Below are positions 43,512-53,757 of a DNA stretch of 64,000 bases, piece after piece. The first letter of the stretch is position 1. Each line of letters opens with the position of its first letter. The stretch covers positions 968,501 to 1,032,500 of the forward strand of contig NZ_CP150919.1 of the NCBI RefSeq assembly GCF_039909015.1, read 5' to 3'. This stretch comes from Pseudomonas grandcourensis. Its GTDB lineage: Bacteria > Pseudomonadota > Gammaproteobacteria > Pseudomonadales > Pseudomonadaceae. The notes below the pieces were generated by a model. The model did no database searches. It saw nothing but the letters and a program-made list of their open reading frames with translations, and was not told the origin of the DNA. The translations under genes were made by a program, and so were the position numbers.

Positions 43512-45611
43512 TTACACATCCATAGGTCGGTTGGCGGCTTGAATCGCGGTCAGGGCGATGGTGTAGACGATGTCATCGACCTGCGCGCCGCGTGGCAAAT
43601 CGTTCACCGGTTTGCGCAGGCCTTGGAGCATTGGCCCAAGGCTGACGCAGTCGGCGCTGCGCTGTACGGCCTTGTGCGTGGTGTTGCCGGTGTTGAGGTC
43701 GGGGAACACGTACACCGTGGCACGACCGGCCACCTGACTGTTCGGCGCCAGTTGCCGGGCCACGCTTTCGTTGGCGGCGGTGTCGTACTGCAAGGGGCCG
43801 TCGATCAGCAGCGAGTGCTGTTGTTCGTGGGCGAGCAGGGTTGCTTCGCGTACCTTCTCGACTTCTTCGCCGCTGGCGGATTCACCACTGGAGTAGCTGA
43901 TCATCGCCACCCGTGGCGTGATGCCGAAGGCGGCGGCAGAGTCAGCGCTTTGCAGGGCGATCTCGGCCAGTTCGCTGGCACTCGGGTGCGGGTTCATCAC
44001 GCAGTCGCCGTAGACCAGCACCTCTTCCGGGAACAGCATGAAGAACACCGACGACACCAGGGTGCAGCCCGGCGCGGTTTTGATCAGCTGCAGGGCCGGG
44101 CGGATGGTGTTGGCGGTGGTGTTGATCACGCCCGACACGAGGCCGTCGACTTCATCCAGGGCCAGCATCATGGTGCCGATCACCACGGTGTCTTCCAGTT
44201 GTTGCTCGGCCATCGGCGCGTTGAGGCTTTTGCTTTTGCGCAGCGCGACCATCGGCTCGACATAGCGCTCGCGGATCGAGTCCGGATCGATGATTTCCAG
44301 TCCTGGCGGCAGTTCGATGCCCTGGGCGCGGGCGACGGCCTGCACGTCCTCGGGCTTGGCCAGCAACACACAGCGAGCGATTCCGCGGGCCTGGCAGATC
44401 GCGGCGGCCTGCACGGTCAGTGGCTCGCTGCCTTCGGGCAGCACGATGCGCTTGTTGGCCGCCTGGGCGCGCTGGATCAATTGATAGCGGAAAACCGCTG
44501 GCGACAGGCGCATTTCCCGGGGCGTACCGCAGCGCTGGTGCAGCCAGTTGGCATCGAGATGGCCGGCGATGAAATCGGTGATGATTTCGGCGCGCTCGCG
44601 GTCATCGATGGGGATTTCCTTGTTCAGGCCATTGAGCAGGTTGGCGGTGTCATAGGAGCCGGTGCTCACCGACAGCACCGGCAATCCGGCCTGCAGGGCG
44701 CCGCGGCACAGGTCCATGATGCGCGGGTCGGGCAGGGTGTCGCTGGTCAGCAGCAGGCCGGCCAGCGGCACGCCGTTCAAGGCCGCGAGGCTGACGGCGA
44801 GGATGATGTCGTCGCGGTCGCCGGGGGTCACCACCAGCACGCCGGGCTTGAGCAACTCCACGGTGTTGCGCATGGTGCGGGCGCAAATGATGATCTTGGT
44901 CATGCGCCGGGTTTCGTAATCACCGGCGTTGAGCACTTGCGCGCCCATCAGGTCGGCGACGTCGCGGGTGCGCGGGGCGTTCAGTTCCGGCTGGAACGGA
45001 ATGCAGCCGAGCAAGCGGAAATCACCACTGCGCAGCAATGGCGAATGCTCCTTCAGGCGCGTGGCGAAGGCCTCCATGCTTTCCTCGGTCTTGACCTTGT
45101 TGAGGATCACACCGAGGACTTTCGGGTCTTTCGGCCCGCCGAACAATTGCGCCTGCAACTCGACGCGACCGGAGAGCTCGGTCAGCACTTCGTTTTCCGG
45201 TGCCGAGACCAGGATCACCTCGGCGTCGAGGCTCTTGGCCAGGTGCAGGTTGACCCGCGCGGCGTAACTGGCGCTGCGGGTCGGCACCATGCCTTCGACG
45301 ATCAGCACGTCCTTGCCGATGGCAGCCTGCTGATAAAGGGCGATGATTTCTTCGAGCAACTCATCAAGCTGACCATCGCCGAGCATACGCTCGACATGGG
45401 CCAGGCCCAGGGGCTTGGGCGGTTTCAAACCGTGGGTACGCGCCACCAGTTCGGTGGAACGTTCCGGGCCCGTGTCGCCCGGATGCGGCTGGGCAATCGG
45501 CTTGAAAAAACCGACCTTGAGCCCGGCACGCTCAAGGGTACGCACCAGCCCGAGGCTGATGGAGGTCAGACCCACACCAAAATCGGTGGGCGCGATAAAA
45601 AAAGTTTGCAT
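43512..45611 (-). CDS. pta: Phosphate acetyltransferase Pta (long, three-domain form)
   Basis: A 699-residue Pta. The N-terminal BioD-like P-loop domain starts MQTFFIAPTDFGVGLTS, a DRTGG domain lies in the middle, and the PTA_PTB catalytic domain occupies the last 320 residues (RIVLPEGSEPLTVQAA, YGDCVMNPHPSASELAEIA). It interconverts acetyl-CoA and acetyl phosphate. The start at 45611 is set by the conserved MQTFF; an ATG seven codons upstream is possible. The usual partner ackA is not adjacent; the next gene upstream is the DUF3565 gene. Confidence 0.95.
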   Translation of the reverse strand: MQTFFIAPTDFGVGLTSISLGLVRTLERAGLKVGFFKPIAQPHPGDTGPERSTELVARTHGLKPPKPLGLAHVERMLGDGQLDELLEEIIALYQQAAIGKDVLIVEGMVPTRSASYAARVNLHLAKSLDAEVILVSAPENEVLTELSGRVELQAQLFGGPKDPKVLGVILNKVKTEESMEAFATRLKEHSPLLRSGDFRLLGCIPFQPELNAPRTRDVADLMGAQVLNAGDYETRRMTKIIICARTMRNTVELLKPGVLVVTPGDRDDIILAVSLAALNGVPLAGLLLTSDTLPDPRIMDLCRGALQAGLPVLSVSTGSYDTANLLNGLNKEIPIDDRERAEIITDFIAGHLDANWLHQRCGTPREMRLSPAVFRYQLIQRAQAANKRIVLPEGSEPLTVQAAAICQARGIARCVLLAKPEDVQAVARAQGIELPPGLEIIDPDSIRERYVEPMVALRKSKSLNAPMAEQQLEDTVVIGTMMLALDEVDGLVSGVINTTANTIRPALQLIKTAPGCTLVSSVFFMLFPEEVLVYGDCVMNPHPSASELAEIALQSADSAAAFGITPRVAMISYSSGESASGEEVEKVREATLLAHEQQHSLLIDGPLQYDTAANESVARQLAPNSQVAGRATVYVFPDLNTGNTTHKAVQRSADCVSLGPMLQGLRKPVNDLPRGAQVDDIVYTIALTAIQAANRPMDV

Positions 45612-45671
45612 GCGGATTCTCTGGAGGTGCATGGCAAAGGTGAACGCCTATAGCTGGCGAACTACCGAAAT

Positions 45672-45968
45672 TCAGTCGCCAAGGTTATCGCTAACCGAGC
45701 CTTGTGCGCACCAACCACAATCAAAGGGTTGGCCTATTTTTTCCTGGCGCAGCGCTGGGTCTATGACCCAGGCGCGCGATTGCCAGGGCGGCTGGTGCCG
45801 CAGGTGCTGGGTGTGGCCGCAGGAAAGCTCGGCCACCCAGTGTCCGTCCTCGTCCTGATGGAAGCCTGTGATCGTCGAATCCCGTCTGTCCGGGTTGTGT
45901 TCGCTTTCGGACGATTGCTTCGCTAAACTTGGCCTTTCAATTTTCCTATGCAAAAGGTCTCGCCCCAT
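45672..45968 (-). CDS. DUF3565 family protein
   Basis: A protein of up to 98 residues with the DUF3565 core GFHQDEDGHWVAELSCGHTQ, HLRHQPPW and a CGWC C-terminus. The Cys/His spacing suggests metal binding, but no function is known. The start is unsure: ATG 45968 would overlap the slyD start head to head on the opposite strand, and no other ATG or GTG lies in frame before the conserved core, so initiation may be at a rarer codon further in. It sits upstream of pta on the same strand. Confidence 0.7.
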   Translation of the reverse strand: MGRDLLHRKIERPSLAKQSSESEHNPDRRDSTITGFHQDEDGHWVAELSCGHTQHLRHQPPWQSRAWVIDPALRQEKIGQPFDCGWCAQGSVSDNLGD

Positions 45969-46452
45969 GCTGATCGCCGCCAATAAGGCTGTCTCCATCG
46001 ACTATACCCTGACCAACGACGCTGGTGAGGTCATCGACAGCTCCGCCGGCGGCGCGCCGCTGGTCTACCTGCAAGGCGCAGGCAACATCATCCCGGGCCT
46101 GGAAAAGGCTCTGGAAGGCAAGGCTGTCGGCGACGAGCTGACCGTAGCCGTTGAACCGGAAGACGCTTACGGCGAATACGCTGCCGAACTGGTCAGCACC
46201 CTGAGCCGCAGCATGTTCGAAGGCGTCGACGAGCTGGAAGTGGGCATGCAGTTCCACGCCTCCGCTCCGGACGGCCAGATGCAGATCGTGACCATCCGTG
46301 ATCTGGACGGCGACGACGTCACCGTTGACGGCAACCACCCGTTGGCCGGTCAGCGCCTGAATTTCCAGGTCAAGATCATCGACATCCGTGACGCCAGCCA
46401 GGAAGAAATCGCGCATGGCCACGTCCATGGCGAAGGTGGCCATCACCACTGA
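45967..46452 (+). CDS. slyD: FKBP-type peptidyl-prolyl isomerase SlyD
   Basis: A 161-residue SlyD with the FKBP domain (VIDSSAGGAPLVYLQGAGNIIPGLE), the insert-in-flap chaperone domain (about 70-130) and a His-rich metal-binding tail HGHVHGEGGHHH. It combines prolyl isomerase, chaperone and nickel-handling activity in the cytoplasm. The tail is shorter than in E. coli (196 residues). Followed by a terminator and gpx. Confidence 0.96.
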   Translation: MLIAANKAVSIDYTLTNDAGEVIDSSAGGAPLVYLQGAGNIIPGLEKALEGKAVGDELTVAVEPEDAYGEYAAELVSTLSRSMFEGVDELEVGMQFHASAPDGQMQIVTIRDLDGDDVTVDGNHPLAGQRLNFQVKIIDIRDASQEEIAHGHVHGEGGHHH

Positions 46453-46480
46453 TTTCTGCGCTAAGCTCAGATAACTGGAG

Positions 46481-46504
46481 AGGCGCCCTGTGGGCGCCTT
46501 TTTA
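46481..46504 (+). terminator. Terminator after slyD
   Basis: AGGCGCCC-TGT-GGGCGCCT followed by TTTTAG; an 8-bp GC-rich stem. Confidence 0.9.
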
Positions 46505-46574
46505 GTCTGCGGCCGTCCCTGACGACACCGCCAAGTGGCTGTTTCGAGAAGAACACGGGAATCTGGAGTACGCC

Positions 46575-47057
46575 ATGAGTGCTTTTCACGACCTTAAATT
46601 GACAGCCCTGGATGGACAGGAGCTACCTCTGGCGCCTTTCAAAGGCCAAGTCGTACTGGTGGTCAACGTCGCCTCCAAATGCGGCTTGACCCCGCAGTAC
46701 GCGGCGCTGGAAAACCTCTACCAGCAATACAAGGGCAAAGGCTTCAGCGTGCTGGGCTTGCCGTGCAACCAGTTTGCCGGGCAGGAACCGGGTACCGAAC
46801 AAGAGATCAAGGATTTCTGCAGCCTCAACTATGGCGTGACCTTTCCGTTGTCCAGCAAGCTGGAAGTCAACGGGCATGAACGTCATCAGTTGTACCGCTT
46901 GCTGGCGGGCGAGGGCGCGGAATTTCCCGGCGACATCACCTGGAACTTCGAGAAGTTCCTGCTGGGCAAGGACGGCCGTGTGCTGGCTCGGTTCTCGCCG
47001 CGTACGGCGCCGGATGATCCGACCATCGTTCACGCGATTGAAAAAGCGCTGAGTTAA
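46575..47057 (+). CDS. Glutathione peroxidase family protein (Cys type)
   Basis: A 160-residue thiol peroxidase of the GPx family. The peroxidatic Cys36 is in NVASKCGLTPQY (not selenocysteine); the Gln in LPCNQFAGQEPG and the Trp in DITWNFEKFLL complete the catalytic tetrad region. Bacterial Cys-type enzymes usually take electrons from thioredoxin. It follows slyD, as in P. aeruginosa. Confidence 0.95.
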   Translation: MSAFHDLKLTALDGQELPLAPFKGQVVLVVNVASKCGLTPQYAALENLYQQYKGKGFSVLGLPCNQFAGQEPGTEQEIKDFCSLNYGVTFPLSSKLEVNGHERHQLYRLLAGEGAEFPGDITWNFEKFLLGKDGRVLARFSPRTAPDDPTIVHAIEKALS

Positions 47058-47073
47058 GCCATAGATCAAGATC

Positions 47074-47139
47074 AAAAGATCGCAGCCTTCGGCAGCTCCT
47101 ACGATCCTGTGTAGGAGCTGCCGAAGGCTGCGATCTTTT
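47074..47139. repeat. Long perfect palindrome (REP-like, possible terminator)
   Basis: AAAAGATCGCAGCCTTCGGC continuing to GCTCCTAC, an 8-base loop, then the exact inverse ending GATCTTTT. The stem is about 29 bp. The sequence differs from the other REPs here and is a second repeat family in pseudomonads. On both strands it ends in A/T-rich arms, so it may stop transcription after gpx. Confidence 0.85.
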
Positions 47140-47245
47140 GCTTTCTGTCTTTTGACTCTTAATCACCGAAATCAATAATGCTGTTCAAGACTTTGGACTC
47201 TCCATATTATCGTCGTCATAAAGTCATTCTTCCGTGGAGCGTCCC

Positions 47246-48349
47246 ATGCCCGTCAAAGCCCTGTTCAAACCGTTCCACCTCGGCACCCTCGAACTACCGA
47301 CCCGCGTCGTCATGGCGCCGATGACCCGCTCCTTTTCCCCGGGCGGCGTGCCAAATTCCAAAGTGATCGAATACTACCGTCGTCGCGCCGCTGCGGGAGT
47401 CGGCCTGATCATCACCGAAGGCACCACCGTCGGTCACAAGGCTTCCAACGGCTACCCGAACGTTCCGCATTTCTACGGTGAAGCGGCCCTGGCCGGCTGG
47501 AAGAAAGTCGTCGACGCCGTTCACGCCGAAGGCGGCAAGATCGTTCCGCAGCTGTGGCATGTGGGCAGCGTGCGCCGGATCGGCACCGAGCCGGACGCCA
47601 GCGTGCCGGGTTATGGCCCGTCGGAAAAAGTGAAGGAAGGTCAGGTCGTGGTGCACGGCATGACCAGACAAGACATCCAGGACGTGATCGCCGCGTTCGC
47701 CCAGGCCGCCAAGGATGCCCAGAGCATCGGCATGGATGGCGTGGAAATCCACGGTGCCCACGGTTATCTGGTGGACCAGTTCTTCTGGGAAGGCAGCAAC
47801 CAGCGTACCGACGAGTACGGCGGCAGCCTGGCCAACCGTTCGCGCTTCGCCATTGAATTGATTCAGGCCGTGCGTGCCGCGGTCGGTGAAGGTTTCCCGA
47901 TCATCTTCCGTTTCTCCCAGTGGAAGCAGCAGGACTACACCGCACGTCTGGTGCAAACCCCGGAAGCCTTGGGCGAGTTCCTCAAGCCGTTGGCCGACGC
48001 GGGCGTGGATATTTTCCACTGTTCGACCCGCCGCTTCTGGGAGCCGGAGTTCGACGGTTCCGAGCTGAACCTGGCCGGCTGGACCCGCCAACTCACCGGC
48101 AAGCCAACCATCACCGTGGGCAGTGTCGGCCTGGACGGCGAGTTCCTGCAGTTCATGGTCAATACCGACAAGGTCGCGCAGCCGGCCAGTCTGGAGAAAC
48201 TGCTGGAGCGTTTGAACAACGATGAGTTCGACCTGGTGGCGGTCGGTCGTGCGTTGCTGGTGGACCCGGACTGGGCGCAGAAAGTGCGCGACGGTCGTGA
48301 GGAAGACATTCTGCCGTTCAGCCGTGAGGCGTTGATGACGCTGGTTTAA
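47246..48349 (+). CDS. NADH:flavin oxidoreductase (old yellow enzyme family)
   Basis: A 367-residue OYE-like (beta/alpha)8 flavoprotein starting MPVKALFKPFHLGTLELPTR. Motifs are VMAPMTRSFSPGG near the N-terminus, VEIHGAHGYLVDQFFW, and VGRALLVDPDW near the C-terminus. Family members reduce activated alkenes with NAD(P)H and FMN. The physiological substrate cannot be told. Monocistronic, flanked by a palindrome and a REP pair. Confidence 0.93.
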   Translation: MPVKALFKPFHLGTLELPTRVVMAPMTRSFSPGGVPNSKVIEYYRRRAAAGVGLIITEGTTVGHKASNGYPNVPHFYGEAALAGWKKVVDAVHAEGGKIVPQLWHVGSVRRIGTEPDASVPGYGPSEKVKEGQVVVHGMTRQDIQDVIAAFAQAAKDAQSIGMDGVEIHGAHGYLVDQFFWEGSNQRTDEYGGSLANRSRFAIELIQAVRAAVGEGFPIIFRFSQWKQQDYTARLVQTPEALGEFLKPLADAGVDIFHCSTRRFWEPEFDGSELNLAGWTRQLTGKPTITVGSVGLDGEFLQFMVNTDKVAQPASLEKLLERLNNDEFDLVAVGRALLVDPDWAQKVRDGREEDILPFSREALMTLV

Positions 48350-48370
48350 GCTGCAATCGGGAAGGCCTCA

Positions 48371-48443
48371 TCGCGAGCAAGCTCGCTCCCACCGGGGATT
48401 TGTGTACGACACAGAACCAAAGTGGGAGCGAGCCTGCTCGCGA
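48371..48443. repeat. REP pair (REPIN-like)
   Basis: TCGCGAGCAAGCTCGCTCCC and GGGAGCGAGCCTGCTCGCGA are inverted copies about 33 bases apart, after the flavin oxidoreductase gene. Confidence 0.88.
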
Positions 48444-48468
48444 AGACTGACTCAAGAACACTGCAAAA

Positions 48469-49644
48469 TCAGGGAACAGTCGGTGCATTCGGCACCACCA
48501 TCTCCCCGGCACACGCCCCGCGCAACTGTCCCTCGAACTGCTCGATGATCGTCGCCCAACCCTGGCGACTGGCGTGCTGGCGCGCATTGAGGCGCACATT
48601 GCGCAAGGCTTCCCTTTCCTCCAGCAGCCATGCCGCTGCATCGCAGAACGCTTCTTCATCTCCCGGCATCGCCAGCACGCCGTTGTAGCCATGACGAATA
48701 TGCTGGGCGGCCGCCGCCTGGTCGTAGGCCACCACGCCAAGCCCCGAGGCAAGTGCTTCAAGTACCACGTTACCGAAGGTTTCGGTCAGGCTCGGAAACA
48801 GAAACACGTCGCCCGACGCGTAGTGACACGCCAGGGCTTCACCCCGTTGCGTGCCGCAAAAAATCGCCTCGGGTATTTCGTTTTCCAGTTCCTGGCGCTG
48901 CGGGCCATCGCCGACCACGATCAGTTTCAGCGTGCGCTGGGGATAACTCGCCTTGAGGGTATTGAAGGTGCGCTTGAGCAGGCCAAGGTTTTTTTCCTGG
49001 GCCAGGCGTCCGACGTGAATCACGGCGATGTCTGCCTCGGCCAGCCCCCATTGCTCGCGCAGGGCATTCAAGCGTTTGACCGGGTGAAACAATTCGCTGT
49101 CGACCCCACGGGACAGCAACGCCAGTCGCTCGAACTGACGTCGCTCCAGTTCCAGGCGCTGGCTGACGCTGGGCACCAGGGTCATGGTCGAGCGATTGTG
49201 GAACCAGCGCAGGTAGTGAGTCAGCAGGCGCGTGAGCAAACCAAGCCCGTACTGGTTGGAGTACTGCTGGAAATTGGTGTGGAAACCGCTGACCACTGAA
49301 ATCCCCAGTCGCCTTGCCGCACGCAACGCTGACAAACCTAGCGGACCCTCGGTGGCGATGTAGAGCACATCCGGGCGGTGACGCGTCCAGCGTCGCAGCA
49401 GTTTGTGCATCGACGATTGGCCCCATTGCAAACCGGGGTAACCCGGAAGCGGCCAGCCCCGGCACAACAGCAACTCATCATCGCTGCTCAATTGCTGGTC
49501 GCAGCCCTGACGCGGCCGCACCAGCTCCACTTGATGCCCGCGCGCGCGCAAACCGTCGCACAAGCGACCCAGGGTATTGGCCACGCCGTTGATTTCCGGT
49601 GGGAAGGTTTCGGTGATCAGGGTGATATGCAGAGCTGTCGTCAT
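48469..49644 (-). CDS. GT4 family glycosyltransferase
   Basis: A 391-residue GT-B glycosyltransferase starting MTTALHITLITETFPPEING. The N-terminal domain has TETFPPEINGVANTLGRLCD; the C-terminal domain has VGRLAQEKNL and the nucleotide-sugar site FPSLTETFGNVVLEALASG. It resembles the GDP-mannose-dependent alpha-mannosyltransferases (MgtA/PimB type) that glycosylate diacylglycerol or lipids; donor and acceptor are not proven. It is transcribed with cysZ upstream on the same strand, 81 bases apart. Confidence 0.88.
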   Translation of the reverse strand: MTTALHITLITETFPPEINGVANTLGRLCDGLRARGHQVELVRPRQGCDQQLSSDDELLLCRGWPLPGYPGLQWGQSSMHKLLRRWTRHRPDVLYIATEGPLGLSALRAARRLGISVVSGFHTNFQQYSNQYGLGLLTRLLTHYLRWFHNRSTMTLVPSVSQRLELERRQFERLALLSRGVDSELFHPVKRLNALREQWGLAEADIAVIHVGRLAQEKNLGLLKRTFNTLKASYPQRTLKLIVVGDGPQRQELENEIPEAIFCGTQRGEALACHYASGDVFLFPSLTETFGNVVLEALASGLGVVAYDQAAAAQHIRHGYNGVLAMPGDEEAFCDAAAWLLEEREALRNVRLNARQHASRQGWATIIEQFEGQLRGACAGEMVVPNAPTVP

Positions 49645-49725
49645 GACCCCAGTGTCGACCGGGGCCATGTCGTCAGTGTGACGTCGGGATGATGGATTTG
49701 TGACTGCGCTACCGGCGCTGATGGC

Positions 49726-50478
49726 TCAGCGCTGCGTCACCAGGTTTTCCGCGCCGCGTTCACGCACCCAAAACAACGTCGCCCCGGCCACGGCCGCCGG
49801 CATCATCAGGATGTTGACCACCGGAATCAGCAGCACCAGGTACACGCTGCCGCCAAAACTCATGCTCTGCCAGCGCTTCTGCCGCAGCCAGGCGAGCATT
49901 TCGTTCCAGCCCAGCTTGTGGTTGTCCGCCGGGTAGTCGATGTACTGGATCGCCATCATCCACACCCCGAACAACAGCCACAGCGGTGCGGCGATGATGT
50001 TCACCACCGGGATGAACGAGAGGATGAACAGCCCGATGGCCCGGGGCAGAAAGTAGCCGAGCTTGCGCATCTCCCGGGCCAGGGTGCGCGGGATCATGGC
50101 GATCAGCTCGCCCCAGCTGAAGGCCGGGAAGTCATCGGTGCCGCGCACCACCACTTCGACTTTCTCCGCGAGGAAGCCATTGAACGGCGCGGCAATCACG
50201 TTGGCGAGCATGGTGAAGGTGAAGAACACCATAAACACCACCAGCATCACGAACAATGGCCAGAGGATGTAGCTGAGAAAACTCAGCCAGTCGGGCAGGG
50301 ACGGCATCAAGGTGTCGACCCACAGGCTGAATTGATGACTGGCCAGGTAGATCAATCCGACGAACAGTACCAGGTTGATTGCAAGCGGCAACAACACAAA
50401 CAAACGCAGGCTGGGGCTCAGCACCAGCTTGAGGCCTTCGCGCAGGTATTGCGGGCCGGACAGAACAGGGGCGGGCAT
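49726..50478 (-). CDS. cysZ: Sulfate transporter CysZ
   Basis: A 250-residue EI24/CysZ-family membrane protein with four main hydrophobic segments, starting [20 protein letters not shown]. CysZ supports high-affinity sulfate uptake for cysteine synthesis, feeding the CysD/CysNC enzymes also encoded in this window. Length fits E. coli CysZ (253). It is divergent from trxB. Confidence 0.93.
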   Translation of the reverse strand: MPAPVLSGPQYLREGLKLVLSPSLRLFVLLPLAINLVLFVGLIYLASHQFSLWVDTLMPSLPDWLSFLSYILWPLFVMLVVFMVFFTFTMLANVIAAPFNGFLAEKVEVVVRGTDDFPAFSWGELIAMIPRTLAREMRKLGYFLPRAIGLFILSFIPVVNIIAAPLWLLFGVWMMAIQYIDYPADNHKLGWNEMLAWLRQKRWQSMSFGGSVYLVLLIPVVNILMMPAAVAGATLFWVRERGAENLVTQR

Positions 50479-51749
<1,271 letters not shown>

Positions 51750-51772
51750 TTCTGCTTTCGTTGAAATGAAAG

Positions 51773-51795
51773 AACCGGCTTCGGCCGGTTTTTTT
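51773..51795 (+). terminator. Terminator after trxB
   Basis: AACCGGC-TTC-GGCCGGTT followed by TTTTT; a strong stem with tetraloop-like closing. Confidence 0.9.
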
Positions 51796-51828
51796 GTGCC
51801 CGCGATTTACAACCCGATCACATTCCAA

Positions 51829-51933
51829 TGTGGGAGTGGGCTTGCTCCGGGCGGCGATCCGACGAAGTCGGTGTGTCAGTCAATATTGATGTCGGCTGAC
51901 ACTCCCTCTTCGCGAGCAAGCCCGCTCCCACAG
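51829..51933. repeat. REP pair (REPIN-like), one arm degraded
   Basis: TGTGGGAGTGGGCTTGCTC at the left and GAGCAAGCCCGCTCCCACA at the right, about 65 bases apart. The left hairpin is imperfect (CTCCGGGC replaces the expected CGCGA). Confidence 0.8.
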
Positions 51934-51942
51934 GGATGGTGT

Positions 51943-53193
51943 TCAGGTCAGTTTTGCCAGGCACGCTTCAAGGATATCCAGCCCTTCCTCCAATACCGTC
52001 GCCTCGACGGTCAACGGCACCAGCAAGCGAATGATGTGCCGCGACTTGCCGCTGGGCATCAGCAGCAAACCTGCATCCCGCGCCAGCGCCAGCAGTTGGG
52101 TCAATTGTGCCGGGGCGGGCGAGCCATCGGCGTTGATCAACTCGATACCACGCATGGCGCCGACACCGGTCAGGCGTCCCAGGTACGGCGTCAGGTTGTT
52201 CGCGCGCCAGGTTGCATGGCGGCCGACAATCGCTTCTTCCTGTTGGGCGCCCCAGGCATGCAGGTTGGCATCGGTCATTTCGTCCAGGGTTGCCAGGGCA
52301 GCTGCGCAGGCGATGGGATTGCCGGAGTAAGTGCCACCGAGTCCGCCCTTGGGCAAGTTGTCGAGCAGTGACTTGCGCCCGACCACCGCACCCAGCGGCA
52401 CACCGCCGGCGATACTTTTGCCGAGCAGGATCAGGTCCGGCTCGATCCCGAGTCGCGAGAACGCAAAGCGCTGGCCGGTTCGGCCGAAACCGGACTGGAT
52501 TTCATCGGCGATCAACACGATGCCCTTGTCGTCGCAGAACTTGCGCAGCACCTGGGCGAACTCGACGTCCAAGGCCAGGAAACCCGCTTCGCCCTGCACC
52601 GGCTCGACGATAAAGCAGGCGACGTCTTCGACATCAATCTCGACGCTGAACAGGCGCTCCATGGCTTTGAGGGCCTCGGCACAGGTGACGCCGTTGTCAT
52701 GGCTGGGGAAGGGCAGGTGAAACACCGGCCCCGGCAGCACGCCGACCTTCTGTTTGTACGGCGCGACTTTGCCATTGAGGTTGAGGGTGGCCAGTGTGCG
52801 GCCGTGGAAAGCGCCGTCGAAGGCGATGACCGCGCTGCGGCCGGTGGCGCCACGGACGATCTTCAGGGCGTTTTCCGCCGCTTCCGCGCCGCTGTTGGTG
52901 AGCATGCCGCTGACCGGGTAACCCACTGGCATGAACGCACTGAGACGATCCATCAGTTCGAGGTAAGGCACATGGGGGGCTGCGTTGAACGCGTAGTGGG
53001 TCAGCCGGGTGGCCTGTTCGCGAATGGCCTCGACGATGCGCGGATGGCAATGGCCGAGGTTCAGCACGCCGATGCCGCCGACAAAGTCGATGTAGCGTTT
53101 GCCATCGGTGTCCCAGACCTCGGCGTTTTTGCCGTGGCTGAGCGTGACGGGGTGAACGATGTTGATCGACTGGCTGATGGTTTCGCTGCGCAT
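51943..53193 (-). CDS. Class III aminotransferase (GABA/5-aminovalerate transaminase-like)
   Basis: A 416-residue PLP enzyme of the 4-aminobutyrate aminotransferase group. Lys259 in LILLGKSIAGGVPLGA binds PLP; the acidic partner is in LIADEIQSGFGRTG, and SGAEAAENALKIVRG binds the cofactor phosphate. It would move an amino group from an omega-amino acid to 2-oxoglutarate. No succinate-semialdehyde dehydrogenase (gabD) is adjacent, so the exact substrate (GABA, 5-aminovalerate, beta-alanine) is open. It stands alone between two REP pairs. Confidence 0.9.
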   Translation of the reverse strand: MRSETISQSINIVHPVTLSHGKNAEVWDTDGKRYIDFVGGIGVLNLGHCHPRIVEAIREQATRLTHYAFNAAPHVPYLELMDRLSAFMPVGYPVSGMLTNSGAEAAENALKIVRGATGRSAVIAFDGAFHGRTLATLNLNGKVAPYKQKVGVLPGPVFHLPFPSHDNGVTCAEALKAMERLFSVEIDVEDVACFIVEPVQGEAGFLALDVEFAQVLRKFCDDKGIVLIADEIQSGFGRTGQRFAFSRLGIEPDLILLGKSIAGGVPLGAVVGRKSLLDNLPKGGLGGTYSGNPIACAAALATLDEMTDANLHAWGAQQEEAIVGRHATWRANNLTPYLGRLTGVGAMRGIELINADGSPAPAQLTQLLALARDAGLLLMPSGKSRHIIRLLVPLTVEATVLEEGLDILEACLAKLT

Positions 53194-53312
53194 GAATGAC
53201 CGGCTCGGAAGAAGGAGGGCTTCTTTTTATCTAAGCCGTGAGCGGTGGTGCGGGGCAAACGAAATAAAGTTGCCGGGTCAATCTTAAAAGTCGGGTTGTA
53301 CTGTCGATCATC

Positions 53313-53411
53313 TGTAGGAGCGAGCCTGCTCGCGATGGTGGTGAACGATTACCCGTAAACCAGAGGCCCGGCAGTGCTCTTGGGTTTTTCGCGAGCAGGC
53401 TCGCTCCTACA
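53313..53411. repeat. REP pair (REPIN-like)
   Basis: TGTAGGAGCGAGCCTGCTCG and CGAGCAGGCTCGCTCCTACA are perfect inverted copies about 55 bases apart. The element lies between the aminotransferase start and the HopJ-like gene end. Confidence 0.9.
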
Positions 53412-53418
53412 ATTTGAA

Positions 53419-53757
53419 TCAGCGGCGGGTCAGCGGCTGCTGAGTGAATTTCACACCAGCCAGTCCATGGGCAATCAACGCGCGGATGTTGCCGTGATCG
53501 CTGCCTTCAGGTGTGGCAACAACCGAACGGTAATGCTCGCCGAAAGCCAGCAGTGCTTCTTCATCGCTCAAGCCTTCGAGCAGCGCCAGACCCAGGGTCT
53601 TGCACGAGCCTTCGTTCTGCCCGGCCGCGTTTTCCACGCCACCGTTGTTGAAGGCCTGAGGCTGGTAGTCGTAACCGGCGGCAATGAACGCCAGGGTGTC
53701 GGCGAAGGCGTGTTCGCCGGTCTTGAGGCTGGCGCGCAGGGTGTTCAAATCACTCAT
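53419..53757 (-). CDS. HopJ type III effector family protein (PF08888-like)
   Basis: A 112-residue protein starting MSDLNTLRASLKTGEHAFAD, with the conserved NAAGQNEGSCKTLGLALLEG stretch. It belongs to the family named after HopJ of P. syringae, but it occurs in many non-pathogenic pseudomonads without a type III system, and no Hrp box is visible here. It overlaps the DUF1244 gene by 8 bases, so the pair is translationally coupled. Function unknown; a housekeeping role is more likely than secretion. Confidence 0.85.
   Translation of the reverse strand: MSDLNTLRASLKTGEHAFADTLAFIAAGYDYQPQAFNNGGVENAAGQNEGSCKTLGLALLEGLSDEEALLAFGEHYRSVVATPEGSDHGNIRALIAHGLAGVKFTQQPLTRR

Noticed and set aside
43539..45653. 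704-codon plus-strand frame antisense to pta
   Set aside because: Shadow of pta, which has all family motifs on the minus strand.
53296..53320. TGTAC-like repeat resembling a PplR site before the HopJ-like gene
   Set aside because: The second half-site is simply the edge of a REP element and the spacing is 10, not 12.
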